Shown: positions 1 through 11,945, counted from the first letter of the stretch. The stretch is DNA of 64,000 nucleotides from Heloderma charlesbogerti (GCA_026122225.1 JANEZZ010002877.1:248001-312000), one strand, 5' to 3'. Numbers and translations: made by a program. The notes: generated by a model from the sequence alone, not told the origin.

Positions 1-219
1 CAGACTGACTGGTCTGTAGTTCCCAGGTTCCTCCTTTTTACCCTTTTTGAAGATAGGGACAACATTAGCCCTCCTCCAGTCATCTGGCACTTCCTCTGTC
101 CTCCATGATTTCTCAAAGAGAATAGACAGCGGTTCTGAGAGTTCTTCTGCCAGTTCCTTTATTCCTTTATCTGGGATGCAGTTCATCTGGCCCTGGAGAT
201 TTGAACTCATTTAAAGTAA

Positions 220-1809
220 TTAGGTGTTCCTTGACCATATGCCTATTGATCTCAAGCTGCAATCCTGCCTCTTCAGCCTGTACTTCGCCTTTGCCAGGGG
301 CTCATAGACCCTCTTTTGGGAGAAGACTGAGCCAAAGTAGGAATTGAGCACCTCTGCCTTTTCTTTGTCATCTGTTATCATTTTGCCATCCTTATTTAAT
401 AGCTGAACAACCATTTCTTTCTTCTGCCTTTTACTATGCATGTAGCTGAATAAAGCCTTTTTGTTGTTTTTAGCATCCCTCGCTAACCTTAGCTCGTTCT
501 CAGCTTTAGCCTTCCTGACGCCATCCCTGCAATTCTGTGCTACCTGCCTGCACTCTTCCTTTGTTACTTGGCCTTCTTTCCACTTCCTATATGTGTCCTT
601 TTTTGTTTTCAGGTCATCCCTAAGCTTTTTGTGAAGCCACATTGGCTGCTTCTGTTGTCTTCCACCTTTTCTTCTTGTTGGAATTGTTTGTGATTGTGCC
701 TTGAGAATTTCCTTTTTTAAAAGCTCCCACCCATCTTGGACTCCTTTTCTCGTTAGCGTCGCTTGCCATGGGACCTTACTGATCATTGTTCTGAGATTAT
801 TAAAATCAGCTTTCCTAAAATCCAGGGTACGCGTTTGACTACATGAGGCTTTTGCTTCCCTTAGAACCAAGAACTCAAGTACAACATGGTCGCTTTCCCC
901 CAGAGTTCCTGTAACTGCTACTTTATCCACTAAGTCATCTCTGTTGGTTAGGATCAAGTCAAGGATAGCTGATCCTCTAGTTCCTTCCTCTACTTTCTGT
1001 AGGAGGAAGTTATCCGACACACAAGTCGGGAATTTCCTGGAGGGGCCATGTTTTGCAGAATTTGTCTCCCAACAAATATTGGGGAAATTGAAGTCCCCCA
1101 TTACTACTACATCATGCTCCCTTAAAACATTGGCTATTTGCTTTTCAGAAGTTTCATCCTCGTCTTCTCCTTGGTTGGGTGGCCGGTAGTAGACTCCGAC
1201 CACCAGGTTCCTTTTATTCTTTGCTCCATTTATTTTGATCCAGATGCTCTCGATGGGGCTACCAAGCTCATCCTCCTGTATTTCTGTGCAGAGATATGTA
1301 TTTTTCATATACAGTGCAACCCCACCTCCCTTTCTGTTCCTCCTGTTCTTTTTGAACAAGTTATATCCTTCAATTGCTGTATTCCAGTTACGAGAGTCAT
1401 CCCACCAAGTCTCAGTTATACCTATCAAGTCATAATTTCCCTCCTGTATTAAGAGTTCAAGTTCATTCTGTTTGTTTCCCATACTGTGGGCATTAGTATA
1501 TAGACATCGAAGACCATGTGCTTCATAGTCTGGCTTTCTTCCTACATGTGTCTGAAGACTATTATTGGGCACTATCAGAGCTGTTCTCTCCATTGCAGTG
1601 CATGCGCCTACGTCCATTGTTACCCCCAACATTCCATCTCCCTTCCCCATAGGATTCAGTTTAAAGCCCTCCTGATGAAGTTCTTCATGCTGCGGCCAAA
1701 CACATTCTTCCCAGCCTTTGTGAGGTGCAACCCATCCCTTGCCAACAGTCCATCTTCCAGGAAGTATAGCCCGTGGTCCCAAAATCCAAATCTCTCTCGT
1801 CGGCACCAC
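220..1809 (-). pseudogene. CR1 ORF2: AP-type endonuclease and RT start
   Basis: A 529-codon open frame holds a nearly complete apurinic-like endonuclease, which nicks target DNA to prime reverse transcription. Visible catalytic motifs are Asn106 in YTNAHSM, Glu133 in ITETWW, the Asp239-Asn241 pair in MGDFNFP and Ser306-Asp307-His308 in GESDHVV. The VGVYYRPP strand lies between them. About 200 residues of linker toward the RT follow. The first ~95 codons read through the end of ORF1 in another frame, so the Met at 1,809 is probably not the real start. The natural protein begins nearer residue 95-100. The frame closes at 220 while RT-like sequence continues in another frame, which indicates a frameshift. 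The copy is therefore probably dead although the endonuclease looks intact. Confidence 0.88.
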
Positions 1810-1960
1810 CTTCGTAGCCAGTCATTCACCCAGAGTATTTTTTGTTCCCTTTCTATCCCTCTTCTAACTACCGGAAGGATGGATGAGAAAACTATCTGGG
1901 CCCCAAAGTTCTTGAGTTTCCTTCCGAAAGCTTCAAAGAACTTTCACCAGTTTAGGGCAT
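1680..1960 (-). pseudogene. CR1 ORF1 C-terminal esterase (SGNH-type) fragment
   Basis: In a frame different from ORF2, the minus strand encodes the end of an SGNH-like esterase. It contains a WLRRWCRRERFGF-type segment, then a block V motif DGLHLTKAGK with the catalytic Asp and His, then a stop near 1,680. CR1 and L2-group LINEs are known to carry such an esterase in ORF1. The N-terminal catalytic Ser block is absent because the element is 5'-truncated. ORF1 and the open ORF2 frame overlap by more than 100 bases here. Confidence 0.75.
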
Positions 1961-2020
1961 TGTGGCTGTTTCCTTATTTCACTGCAAATAATGTAAACAT
2001 TTTTCCCATCTGGGGATTTA

Positions 2021-2456
2021 GGGTGCGATCCTGTGCAGATAGGCAGCCACCTCCGAACTTGGAGGAGACCGCCTATCCAAAGCAGGGCAGGAGAAGCACA
2101 GAGGGGATCACTCCCTCCATGCTTCTCCTGCCCTGCATTTGTGGCTAGACAGCCGATTTCAGCTGCCTAGCCACGGGAGGGCTGAGTGGGGGAGGAGGCT
2201 GCTGTATGTCACATTGGAAGTGTCGTACAGGCATTTCTGCCCAACCCACCCTGGAATGCCCCCCGGAACACCCCTTTTCTGCTGCTCCACGCTCCTTTTG
2301 TGAGTGCAGAGGACAGGGCTGTTCCGTGCTGTCTCCGAGGCAGCGCAGCAGGGAGGGGGGTCAGCTCTCTGGAGCGTGGGCTCCAAGGTTGGTTCCCGGA
2401 TAACACGATACCCTATGGCCGTCTAGCCGCTGTCTAGTGGCCATAGGATTGTTCCC
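2021..2456 (+). mobile_element. Harbinger-like non-autonomous DNA transposon, copy 1
   Basis: This 436 bp GC-rich element has ends GGGTGCGATCCT and AGGATTGTTCCC and lies between TTA (2,018-2,020) and TTA (2,457-2,459). A 3-bp TTA/TAA duplication with GGG-starting termini fits the PIF/Harbinger superfamily. Both ends carry subterminal hairpins: GGATAGGC-type arms on the left, and CCTATGGCC with GGCCATAGG on the right. Homologous copies lie at 22,961-23,370 (inverted) and 57,182-57,630. Frames in it are short and unconserved, so it encodes no transposase. Confidence 0.75.
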
Positions 2457-2459
2457 TTA

Positions 2460-2545
2460 GGGCACAATCCTATGCATGTTTAGACAGAAAAAAGGACTAC
2501 AACTGTAGGCCTTTTCTCTGTCTAAACATGCAAAGGATTGCACCC
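2460..2545. mobile_element. 86 bp palindromic MITE abutting copy 1
   Basis: Nearly the whole element is one inverted repeat. Its arms begin GGGCACAATCCTATGCATG and continue TTTAGACAGA around a short centre. It lies between TTA 2,457-2,459 (shared with the preceding element) and TTA 2,546-2,548. The termini resemble the 436 bp neighbour and the palindrome at 22,289, so all may use one Harbinger-type transposase. Confidence 0.78.
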
Positions 2546-2548
2546 TTA

Positions 2549-3914
2549 AAGTCTTAACTATTAGTGGTCTGTCCAATCTGAAGCACAGAAATCCTATGCC
2601 TGCTATAACATGGCTTTGAATTAGCCAGGACAATGGAATGTGATCCAATTTACATATTATAAATACATCTCTGTATCTAAATAGGTGGAAGATTGTACCA
2701 TTTGAGTCAGCTAGGTGAGGAACATTTTTCAACAATACCCTCCCCCACCCATGTAGCCATTGATCAGAACTCGATACATGATTTTTTTTTTCACAAAAAA
2801 GATGTGCATTAAAAGATAGACTGACATATATTTTAAATAGGAAAAAACACTAATACTCTGTAGATTTCTGTCCTATTTCCTGTTTGAAGGAATGAATTTC
2901 TCCACGGATATCTTGATTTTCCATGTTTTGTGAGGCTGAATAGATTTGCTTTGGGAGAAGTTTAATCCAAAGAAAGTAAAATTTAAGTTGACTCCTGACT
3001 TTTTGTTATTACTTTTAGATTGTAAAACATTTCATTACATCTACAGCCTTAGCTGTGTTTTTATTCACCAGAAACACTAATCACACTGACTGCTGGTTTC
3101 CCCCCTTCCCACAAGAATTGAAATGGCACTTTCTGAAGGCGTTAAAGCATCAAAAAGAACCCTAGGGTGAGGAATGAAAACTATTTAAAACACATCAGTT
3201 AGGTCATGGAAAATAACTCCCCCCACTCCCCAATCAGCCAACGAGAATAAAATGTTTGCTATTTTGAGTTTATGCTGCTCTTCTAAAGCATATTCTAGAT
3301 GTGTTGTCTGGCTTGTAGAAGTGTTTAATCATTAAACTTTAATGAATGTCTGTGTGGGTCACTATGAAGTAATTCCAGGTGTGTGTGTGTGTGTGTGTGT
3401 GTATTCCCTCTCTCCTTTCAAGGTCTGGTGCTCACAAGGTAAGAGCAAACATGTAAGAGGGAATGTGTAGTGGTTGTTTCTTCCTTCATGGTTGGGCAAA
3501 GCCTTTTGTCTTCTTGGGCTAAATTGCTGAGAAGTAAAAGTAAAACAAAGAGGGTCTAATTCAGGATGCTGTTCTTTCCTTTCTGCAGCTATGGAGAACC
3601 CTGGGATTAGACTGGCTTGAGATAAACTTAGTTTCATTCCGTAATACAAATTCTAAAAGAGAGTTGAATTCTTAGGAGTTTACGTCGTAAGAACTATGAG
3701 CGTGCGAATGTGTGTGAGCTCTCATGTGTAGCTCCCCAGGCATTTTTTAAATGGCTATGGCTCACAGACCAAAATGATTTCCCCATCCCATTCTATACAA
3801 TACATTATTGATGAGGGGTATAGCTTTTTACTATAAAACCTGAAAAATAAGAATATTGATCTGAGATCTCTAGGTGCATTTTACAGTGGAAAGTGCTTAA
3901 ATTTAAGGCTTTGA
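2549..3914. other. Unique AT-rich DNA, no gene seen
   Basis: No coding frame with family resemblance and no recognised repeat apart from a perfect (GT)12 run at 3,379-3,402. Confidence 0.6.
3379..3402. repeat. (GT)12 microsatellite
   Basis: Twelve uninterrupted GT units. The short minus-strand frame over it is only His-Thr low complexity. Confidence 0.97.
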
Positions 3915-4013
3915 AGGCTGCACTGCCTTTGAAGGCATACACACTTACCTGGGAATAAGTACCATTGTACTCAGTGGAGCTTACTTTTGAGTAGGCATGT
4001 ATAGGATTGTGCT
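3915..4013. mobile_element. ~85 bp palindromic MITE
   Basis: A member of an abundant small palindromic family. The right half reads as TTACTTTTGAGTAGGCATG followed by TATAGGATTGTGCTG then TAA. The left half has the complementary CTTACCTGGGAATAAGT. Other members lie near 22.4-22.8, 24.3-24.4, 32.4-33.0 and 49.25 kb. The left terminus is diverged. Confidence 0.7.
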
Positions 4014-4221
4014 GTAAATGCTTTGAATGGAAGCTGAAAGGCCACCTGACTTCACAGTTCTGTTTTCACAGACTATGAAAGGCCCAAGGTAATGGACAGG
4101 GCATGGGCTGTGAAGCACTTGGAAATGTTCACCCTCTAACAAGTCTCCTTGCATGTTGCAAGGGAAACCTTGAACAAACTGCAATCCTTCTCCCCAACTG
4201 GACAATTAATTAGCTAGAATT

Positions 4222-4494
4222 GGCCGTTTCTACATGAGGCATTTATTGTGTGCTCATGATTGGTCACTCATGGAAGTTTGTGGGTCCTATACATGATGTC
4301 CTCCTCCTCCAGGGCTCTTCCCGCTATTTGCTAGCTTTATTGTGGTTTGTTTCCTGATGACAAAAGTCCGGCATTTTCCCTCCTCCTGCTATGAACCACA
4401 GCAAATCTATGGTGTACTGATGAAATGGCACTTTATCGCAGCAATAGCACAGCACCATCTAGTGGCTTTATAATGAAAGATATAGAACATGCCC

Positions 4495-4540
<46 letters not shown>

Positions 4541-4643
4541 GGAAACACCACGTGGAAAGGAGCTGAGCGTAATCCTGCAAGGAATCCGGAAGGAGACGTC
4601 TTGGTAAGGTTGTGGGATTTTAGCTTCTTGTACAGAGAGCCAT
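4222..4643 (+). mobile_element. ~400 bp MITE family R400, copy A
   Basis: First of six related copies (also at 14,363, 17,219, 33,292, 52,911 and 55,631). Shared landmarks are the TCTACATGAGG-like start, ATTGGTCACTCATGGAAGTTT, CATGATGT...CTCCAGGGC, the CCATCTAGTGGC block, ATCCTGCAAGGAAT and the closing GTGGGATTTTAG. The ends are weak inverted repeats (GAGCnTCTCYACA type in the better copies). A (GAAA)n expansion sits inside this copy. It is non-coding, probably a non-autonomous DNA transposon. The superfamily is unresolved. Confidence 0.7.
4494..4541. repeat. (GAAA)n microsatellite
   Basis: About twelve tandem AAAG units inside the ~400 bp repeat. It generates spurious Lys-Glu-Arg and Phe-Leu-Ser frames. 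Confidence 0.97.
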
Positions 4644-5030
4644 TGTCTCTTTCCCTCTTTTTCCTCAGTTTTGCTAGGATTTTCTATCTTTTGCCAATTT
4701 TTTTGTGGCTCCAGGGAGATATTGACTACCTTCAAGCTCTTCTCAAAGTATGAACATCCAGAAAAACGCTCTTAGGCCTGATCCCCCCTTACTGAACTGC
4801 TACCATGTCCTTTGTTCCACCACATTTCTCTACCTATTATATCCTTGAGCATCTCTTTTTCTGGTTCCAAATCTCTCCCCTCTTTATAGCAATTTCCTTT
4901 GCCCCTGCCGAACACTACTTCATCTTCCCTATCTGTATCTCCCCCACAACCCACCCCCTTCAATTGAAGCAACACCACTCTAAACGTATTAACTGGATCA
5001 TAACTGTACTCCTTTCTAGTTCACAGTTAG

Positions 5031-5033
<3 letters not shown>

Positions 5034-5065
<32 letters not shown>
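5034..5065. repeat. (CA)16 microsatellite
   Basis: An uninterrupted CA run. It produces a His-Thr run in an otherwise meaningless frame. Confidence 0.97.
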
Positions 5066-5066
<1 letters not shown>

Positions 5067-5153
5067 TTGAGGATATTACACAGTGGCCCTGTTCAGACAC
5101 ACACTGGGGAAGGGTGGTTAGGCTAACCATCGTGCATGGTGATTACCACTAAC

Positions 5154-5530
5154 TAGGGATGCCAGAGAATTCCGCCATGGTCTCAAATGAGGCTGGATTC
5201 AAAAGAATCTGACCCCCAGAGTCCATGGCAGAGCGGCCTCATTTACCTCCAGGTCTGGAAGAGTTCCCATGAAACGGCTCTCTGGCTCCCTATAAGAGGC
5301 GATATACTAATGGTTTCTGCCATTAGCCTATTGCAGGAAAAATACAGCTGTAAATGGCCTATTGTACATCATTTGTGGCCATAAAGCACTGACTTTAACC
5401 TAAATTGCAGCTGTTTATGGCTGTGTCTAGGTCAAAGTCAGTGCTTTAGGGCCACAAATGGCATACAATATGCCATTTACATCTGTACGTTCTCCAGTGA
5501 TAGGCTAACGGCAGCCACAATTAGCATATT
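5154..5530 (+). mobile_element. TAGGGATG hAT-like MITE, diverged copy 1
   Basis: It starts TAGGGATGCCAGAGAATTCC, matching the other six copies, followed by the shared GAGGCTGGATTCAAAAGAAT block and a TTTACCTCC donor-like motif. The centre is a long imperfect inverted repeat: TAAAGCACTGACTTT pairs with AAAGTCAGTGCTTTA, and GCCATTTACA pairs with TGTAAATGGC. GTGATAGGCTAACGG near 5,500 is the relict of the GATAGGCTACGT unit. The right terminus is not clear, so the end given is approximate, and no target duplication was found. Confidence 0.6.
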
Positions 5531-5649
5531 GCATCTTACAGAGAGCTGGAGAGCTGCTCTGCCAGTTCCAGCAGAAGTGGCTGGGCTCCGGAGGATTCCA
5601 CAGGGCTCCAGGTGTCCTGAATTGCCCCTCCATGCTCCCCCAAATATTT

Positions 5650-8600
5650 ATAAATAAACTGCTCAATTTGTCCTGTTTTTTAAAATTCTTAACACATTCC
5701 ATGTTATGCTTCTAAAAATCTTGTCTAACTTTCGAATTTCTCCCACACTAAGCTGTCCATTTTCAAGTGACATGAAGCAACTTTAAGTTAAAGGACCACT
5801 TGGGTGTCACTGTCAGTGGCCACATGTGTTGACAAGGTGGACCTCCTTTCTCTTCCTACACTGTGGTAATTTCATTACCCATCCTCACAGTGCAATATCA
5901 GAACATGGGGATATGGGAAACCAGACAATGCTCCTTGTCTTTAGACTACAATGTAGCCAATCTGGCTAGGTAGAAGTTTATGATATCTCTTTTACAATGT
6001 GATCCCTGACTGGCTAAGATCATGCAATGAAGGAAACAAGAAAATGTAATCTGGAGACAGGAAGCTTTTGTTTCAAAGACACAGTAGCCCTGAAAATATC
6101 CATAGCACTTTACCAGTCCATACTGGACAGACTGGTCCTGGAACTGCATTTTATTGAAAAACAGAAAACAAAACACCACAAATCAGGTCTGAAAAAACAT
6201 GGGATAACAACAAGGAAATCAGTGGAATACAATGATTGACAATGATTCTTCATAAAAAGCTAGTGAACAAAAGATGGCCATTCTGGGAGGTGGGGAGAGG
6301 GGAGAACTAGTGTGGAAGCAACTGGTATTGGAAAATGGTGGCTGTATTTGGAGATGCACCAGGGCTGATGCATATTATAAAATAGTCTATATGCTCTAAA
6401 TTTGAAATTCATAAACATCTGAACTCACCCTACGTTATGGAGTATCAGACAGATATTACCTTGTGGTGGGCTGTTACTAGACAACAAAGACATAATTTCA
6501 TCAAGCTGCACTGTTTATTGTATATCCATTGATAGATTGTACTAGGATGATCAATAAGTGCATTAATTCTTCACTTTCATTCAGCAACCGCTAATTGTTT
6601 CAATGATTTTCCTGTACAAATCAATGTGGAAGACATCTTCCCAACATTTCTGTAGCCCCATCCTCACATAGCTCCACTGAAATCAGTAGATGTATAATGA
6701 TTCTTACAGCGAAATGGCAACATTTCAGTAACTCAACTACAGAGTCTCTGGAGTTACCAAAATGATGATTATGCAATAGCCTTCACGTAGGATTTTATCT
6801 AACCATGTGTTACAAATTTTGTTTGAAAATGTACCTGCCTTCAAGTTAGCTTATTTATTACATTTCTATATCGCTCAATTGCTGAAGCTCTCTAATAAGA
6901 ATCAAAATCCACCCCAAAGTTTCATATGGATGTGGATTTTCTAGAAACTGTTGTGGAGAAATAAGTTGTCGTCGTCGTCGTCATCATCATCAAAATAGTC
7001 ACCCTGATCCTACAGATCTACAGCTTGCCTCAGAACAGTCTGGTATATCTCCAACTTCTTTTTCCCCTAGACCTTTATTTGAGTTGGTTGAGCCAGGTTC
7101 ATATACTATTGCACAAAGATCTATAGACAACTCTTTATAAAATCACTGCCCAATGTCACATTTGGATATAGCATTCAATAGGGGCTTTATGAAGGGGCTA
7201 CCTATACAAATTAAAACCTAGATAGAGTTTCCAGCAAACTCTGGACATATTTATTTATATATTATGTTGATGGAGGAAATAGACAGAAACATTCCTGCAA
7301 AAGGCTGCTTAATGCAGGCCACCAATTAAAGAGATATAATAATGTCAGTTTATGTGTACAAATGCATCAGGTTTGCTCTCATAATTACAATATTTGTGTA
7401 ACAGCATTTTGTTCTGGTATAAAATAAACAGTCATAACTTTCTTTGTGCAATAATACATGTTATTCCCTGACTCTCTCTTTCTCTCTCTCTCTCTCTGGG
7501 AATCAATTGAAGCAAAATTAATGATGATGATGATAATAATAATAATAATAATATAAAATAAAGGTCAGGAGCCTTCTTATTTCTTACTAACAGTATATGT
7601 TGAAGAAAGTCACAAATAGTAATAGCAGAGAAACTTAGCAGAGATATCTGAACACATGTGAGCGTGCACACCCACACACACACGCACACACAGCTCTTTT
7701 ATGATGCAGTAGGGAACAAGAGCTGACCTACTTTTCTGGGGGTCTTGAACTGAAGCACAGAAAATCTTTAATGATTTATGGATTGCAGCTGGTGAACTTG
7801 TTTTCTGGCTGTATTGGCAACTGAACAACATCAAGATACCTTCCAGACAGTAAAACCGTAAGCTGTACATTTTATGTGGGCATGTAACTCATCTTTTAGC
7901 ATTAATGATGCATCAAGGGCAGGAGCACAAACATCCATAGCAGAATAGCTCCCTGTAGACCATCCCTATGGAGGATTATTTCAGAATTGTTCCATTTCTC
8001 TCTAACACAGCATTTTAAAGTGGTCTTAGAAAAGCAGTTTTTTCATGAAGAGTTAAACATTGCTAATCCAATCTCATCCTAGTGGTATTTATATTATGGT
8101 CACCATCTTTTAAATATTTGCTGCAAAGTTCTTAAACCATTTGATTCATTTCCATGTTAGAGAGAGAGAGAGAGAAATAACATGCAAGGGTAAATTCAAC
8201 ATGGCTAAATAAAAGCTCCCCCCCCCCCAAGGTATGATGAAAAGCCATTGAAATGACTCTGGCACTTTTTCAGTCTCTTTCATGCAATCATCTGTAGCTT
8301 GATTTAGAAGTCCTTAAAAGTATGATATTTCAAATATCTGCTAAAAAGGAAGTATATGTATAGCCCTTTGTTGCAGGCACAAACATATGAATGATCTTCA
8401 GAATGCTGCTTTATGGCAAATGTCTCCTTGCTTTACAAAATGAAATCCTATTAATTTTAGCTTCTTTTCAGTATCTTGAATAAATTCTATATCCTCTAAA
8501 AGGAGCGGCAGATCAGTGAAAAACAAGTGTTCAGTGCTGCATCTGCTGCTGACAATGAAGGAATTTGTAACCGCACAGTTTGCTCTCCTAAAATGGGAGA

Positions 8601-8979
8601 CTTTAATGCAGCAAAAAGGATTAACATACACATTCTAATTATTTTTATAATACATGTGGCACCTTTAACAATGTGCCTTTTCAGGGTTCCAGCAGTCTAG
8701 CTATGTCCATTCCAGGATATGTCCTCCATCACCATTTTTCCAATTTTTTCCAACAGTCAATTAGCATTCCATGTTCACTGAGTATGACTAGTCCTCCTTG
8801 AGCTGTTCTGGCTATTGTTTTTTTTTTCCCCTGGTCGGGATTTATTTTTTTAAAGGACTTTTACATCTTTTTGCAAACACTGGAATTCACCCAAGCCTGC
8901 TGAAACCCTCTTCTTGTGTGCATATGGTGCTGCTTTGGCCACACACTGGCAGAATAGGCTCACTATTAATATATCAGGA
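5650..8979. other. Unique AT-rich DNA with microsatellites
   Basis: No recognised gene or transposon. It holds only simple repeats: a GTC/ATC run at 6,967-6,991, a CT run at 7,470-7,497, GAT/AAT at 7,520-7,552, a CA run near 7,672-7,692, GA at 8,159-8,176 and a C run at 8,220-8,229. Confidence 0.6.
7470..7552. repeat. (CT)n and (GAT/AAT)n microsatellites
   Basis: A CT-rich run is followed, about 20 bases on, by GAT then AAT triplet units. Confidence 0.95.
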
Positions 8980-8984
8980 ATGAA

Positions 8985-9420
8985 TCTGAGTGTGTGGTGA
9001 ACTCTGGCAGCTCAGATTCAGATTCAGAATATGAACAGCCAGAATAGGGGGAGGCACCCTCCCTAGTGAGCCCAGATATGGTGAGACTTTCTTCCCAAGA
9101 CCTTGACACACAGATGGCCCAGCCTGAATGACTCCCCCTTTCCTCCACCATGAGAACCCAGGGTTTGGGGGGGGGGAGAAGGAGGAGAGCAAGGAGCGTG
9201 ACTTGAGGGATTCTAGCGTCTGTCACAGAGTGAAGCAGGAAAAGTTAGGGGCAGGGCTCAGACGCTCAGCATCTTGGCCACTAGTGAATGCCAACATAGG
9301 AAGGAGGCACCCTAAGGGAGGGGCATCCCTGTGAAGCTAGTCTGACTGAGAAGTTCTTGCCCAGACTGCTGGCTCCTTCTCTAACTTCCACTTCACCTCC
9401 ACTATTGATATTAGTAGCTG
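8985..9420 (+). other. Possible degraded LTR-like segment
   Basis: This segment is GC-richer than its surroundings. The AGATTCAGATTCAGAAT repeat is reminiscent of the TTCTGATTCTGAGG sequence near the start of the gypsy LTR at 40.5 kb. No TG...CA ends, primer site or duplication could be defined, so this may be chance. Confidence 0.2.
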
Positions 9421-10980
9421 TGTGGATTAGCTGTTTCATTGCAGTCTGAGAGTTTCCTAGAATCTGTATTTGTAAAGAAGCTAGTTGTTAACTAATAGTG
9501 TTAGGCTGCAGTCATGTTTCCTGGAGTGTGTTGACTGTGAAGGGACAGGACGAAAGAATGTGACATAATATATGTAAATAGTTCTAAAAATAATGCAAAC
9601 TGATTTCAAACACTGGCAGTTGGATGGTGGCTTTAGTGGCAGAGACATTTCTGATGATCCAGCAGTACATCCCATCAGCAGAAGGACGTTTCCATGTATT
9701 TCCAGCTATTTGAAATGCAAGAGGTTGTGTCTTGGGAGAAACGCCTACATCCAACACTAGTACTAAGGACACCACTGCATAGATAATCAGCACTAGCAGC
9801 TTTGACACCAGGGTTGATGACTTCATGCCAGGAAGAAGGGGGTTCTCAATTTGACACCCAGTTCCCCTCCTTCTCTCCAAGTAAGAAGAGACAGAGGGGA
9901 ATGCAGCCACCAGCACATATCCTTTGCTGTGCTTGAACATCAGTGGATTGCAGCCATTTATCTTAGCAGCCTGGTGAAAATATAATAATATTCCCCCCTT
10001 TTTCAATAAATTAGCATTGTTCTTTTTTACTAAACAGAGGATGTTATTATCTCGGATTCAATGAACAAAAAATGCAGTGCTGGATGAAACGTCTGTCATG
10101 TCTCCTTCTGTGATGAGAACCTGATGGAATACGCTGCTGGACCAGCTCCCCCAGCTTTGCATATTATTTATGGCCACACATCACGGATACAGTGACTACA
10201 GTCATCTATATGCCCTGCCATACTTGCCTTCTGAACATGAGCTATGTTTGGTTTGCAGATTCCCAAGACTTCATTTTAGGAGGATTTTACATGTATTGGT
10301 CGCTTTTTAGACTAGCATTGGAGTTCCTCCAACATTACTTTTTTTAAAGATTCTGAAGCATGTTACACAATTTTAAAAAATTATTATTCACCCTGAAAAG
10401 AATGGGTGGAGAAGAGAAAAATTATATTTATAATTACATTAAGTCTACCTATTAATGTTTTGTGTATTCCTTGATATTTATTAAAGAACCTCACAAAGGC
10501 TGGCATTTCCCTCCTATGAACAACAGATGGCAGTATTACATAAGATGATTGTTTGATGTATTTAGTCCAGGCATAATTAAAAGCTCAGGGACAAGTTGTC
10601 CCTCTTTCATCATCGGAATAGGTCAATGACCAATTCATTGTATTAAATTGCATTTTTAATAAAACAGACCTGAATGTCTAGTAGAGAACATGGGTGGCTG
10701 TAAAGTACAAAATATATTTAGAATGTGAGGCGTATACATGAGCTTTTTAATTGAAACAAATGGTTTTGGTCTCACTAGGTCTTCTTGCTTTCTCATTGAG
10801 ATACAGTCTACATGCAATGGACTCAAACCAATAAATAGAAGATGAGGAACTAGGTTGTCAGTAGAGGAAGTCTGAAAGTAAATGGTCGAATAATAAACAA
10901 TTGAAGTTTCAAAATAATTAAGAGTGTGTATGGATTCCCAAGCAATTTTTGGACTGAGGTGCTTTTTTAAAAATTAAAGA
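9421..10980. other. No gene or clear repeat seen
   Basis: AT-rich sequence with only short chance frames. A minus-strand frame of 140 codons at 9,584-10,006 has no recognisable motif. Confidence 0.5.
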
Positions 10981-10992
10981 TCAGCTCTTAAA

Positions 10993-11945
10993 CCAGGGGT
11001 GGGGGATGACAGGCCCACAAGCCAAATCTGGCCAGTCTGTGGTCCCAATCTGGCCCTTCTGGGTTCCTCAGAGGGCCACACCCCTTTCCTCAGGCCACCC
11101 TTCCTTTCCACCATTTTTCACTTGGAATACTGTGTACAGTTCTGGTCACCACACCTCAAAAAAAGATATTGTAGAGCTGGGAAAAAATGCAGAAAAGGGC
11201 AACTAAAGTGATAAAGGGTCTGGAGCATCTCCCCTAGGAGAGAAGGTTACAACAGCTGGGATTGTTTAGCTTGGAAAAAAGGAGGGCAAGGAGAGAGGTC
11301 TACACAATTATGCATGGTGTGGAGAATGTGGACAGGGAGACATTTTTCTCCCTCTCTCAAAATACTAGAACCTGGGGTCATCCCATGAAGCTGAGTGATG
11401 GGAGATTCAGGGGAGATAAAAGGAAGAACTTCTTCACACAGTGCATTGTTAAACTATGGAACTCACTACCACAAGATGTAATGATGGCCACCAATTTGGA
11501 TTAATTTAAAAGGGGTTGGAGGAAATTTCTGGAGGAAAGGGCTATCAATGGCTACTAGTCCTGATGGCTAGGTGCTACCTCCAGTACCAGAAGCAGTGGG
11601 CCTATGTACACCAGATGCTGGGGAACATGGATGGGAGGGTGCTGTTGCGCTCGTGTCCTGCTTGTGGGTTCCTGGTCGACAGCTGGCTGACCACTGTGTG
11701 AACAGAATGCTGGACTGGATGGACCCTTGGTCTGATCCAGCAGGGCTCTCCTTATGCTCTTAAAAGGCTGAATGCCTCTCCTAAGGCTGAGTTACTGGCA
11801 GGGAGAGCTTTAAGCTAAAATATGCTGGCAGTTTCAGCCCCATGCCTTTTTCCTTTGGCCCTGCCCACCACTGGAATGTGGCCCCTGAGAGCTTCTCCAA
11901 AATTGGTCCTCAGGCTGAAAGAGATTCAACTCCTGTTGTGGACCA
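10993..11945 (+). mobile_element. hAT-like non-autonomous element split by CR1
   Basis: The left part (10,993-11,105) begins CCAGGGGTGGGGGAT and speaks of GGCCCACA and TCTGGCC blocks. The right part (11,770-11,945) has the complementary GGCCCTGCC, GTGGCCCCTGAGAGC and ends near CAACTCCTG. CAGGGGTG starts are typical of vertebrate hAT elements. The two halves flank a CR1 insertion. No 8-bp duplication is recognisable, so the superfamily call is tentative. Confidence 0.45.
11106..11762 (+). mobile_element. CR1-clade LINE 3' fragment (distinct subfamily)
   Basis: The plus strand encodes the CR1 ORF2 tail: a [14 protein letters not shown] segment, then KMQKR-, VIKGLEHL- and LGKKEG-like pieces across several frames. 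A 3' UTR follows that ends with GGACCCTTGGTCTGATCCAGCAGGGC in two short blocks. The 3' end differs from the ATTCTATG-tailed CR1 copies at 19.4, 25.6 and 30.1 kb, so it is a separate CR1 subfamily. Many frameshifts and stops make it a dead fragment. Confidence 0.8.

Larger units (their letters stand above)
1..1960 (-). mobile_element. CR1-clade LINE, partial, runs off left edge
   Basis: A CR1 retrotransposon on the minus strand. From its 5' side it shows the C-terminal end of the ORF1 esterase-like protein (about 1,680-1,960), the ORF2 endonuclease and the start of the reverse transcriptase. At 1-150 the reverse complement still encodes RT segment sequence ending in a GNYRPVSL-type motif, so the element continues left of the window. 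The break near 1,960 is taken as the 5' truncation point, since only unique AT-rich DNA follows. CR1 is the main LINE family of reptiles and birds. Clade assignment is firm, the exact 5' border is not. Confidence 0.93.

Noticed and set aside
220..1809. A host nuclease gene
   Set aside because: The endonuclease motifs and their order are those of CR1 ORF2, next to its RT and ORF1 esterase.
4425..4735. Lys/Glu/Arg-rich and Phe/Leu/Ser-rich frames
   Set aside because: Created by the (GAAA)n microsatellite.
9584..10006. A 140-codon minus frame as a host exon
   Set aside because: No recognisable domain and no second exon-like frame nearby. It is kept as unassigned.
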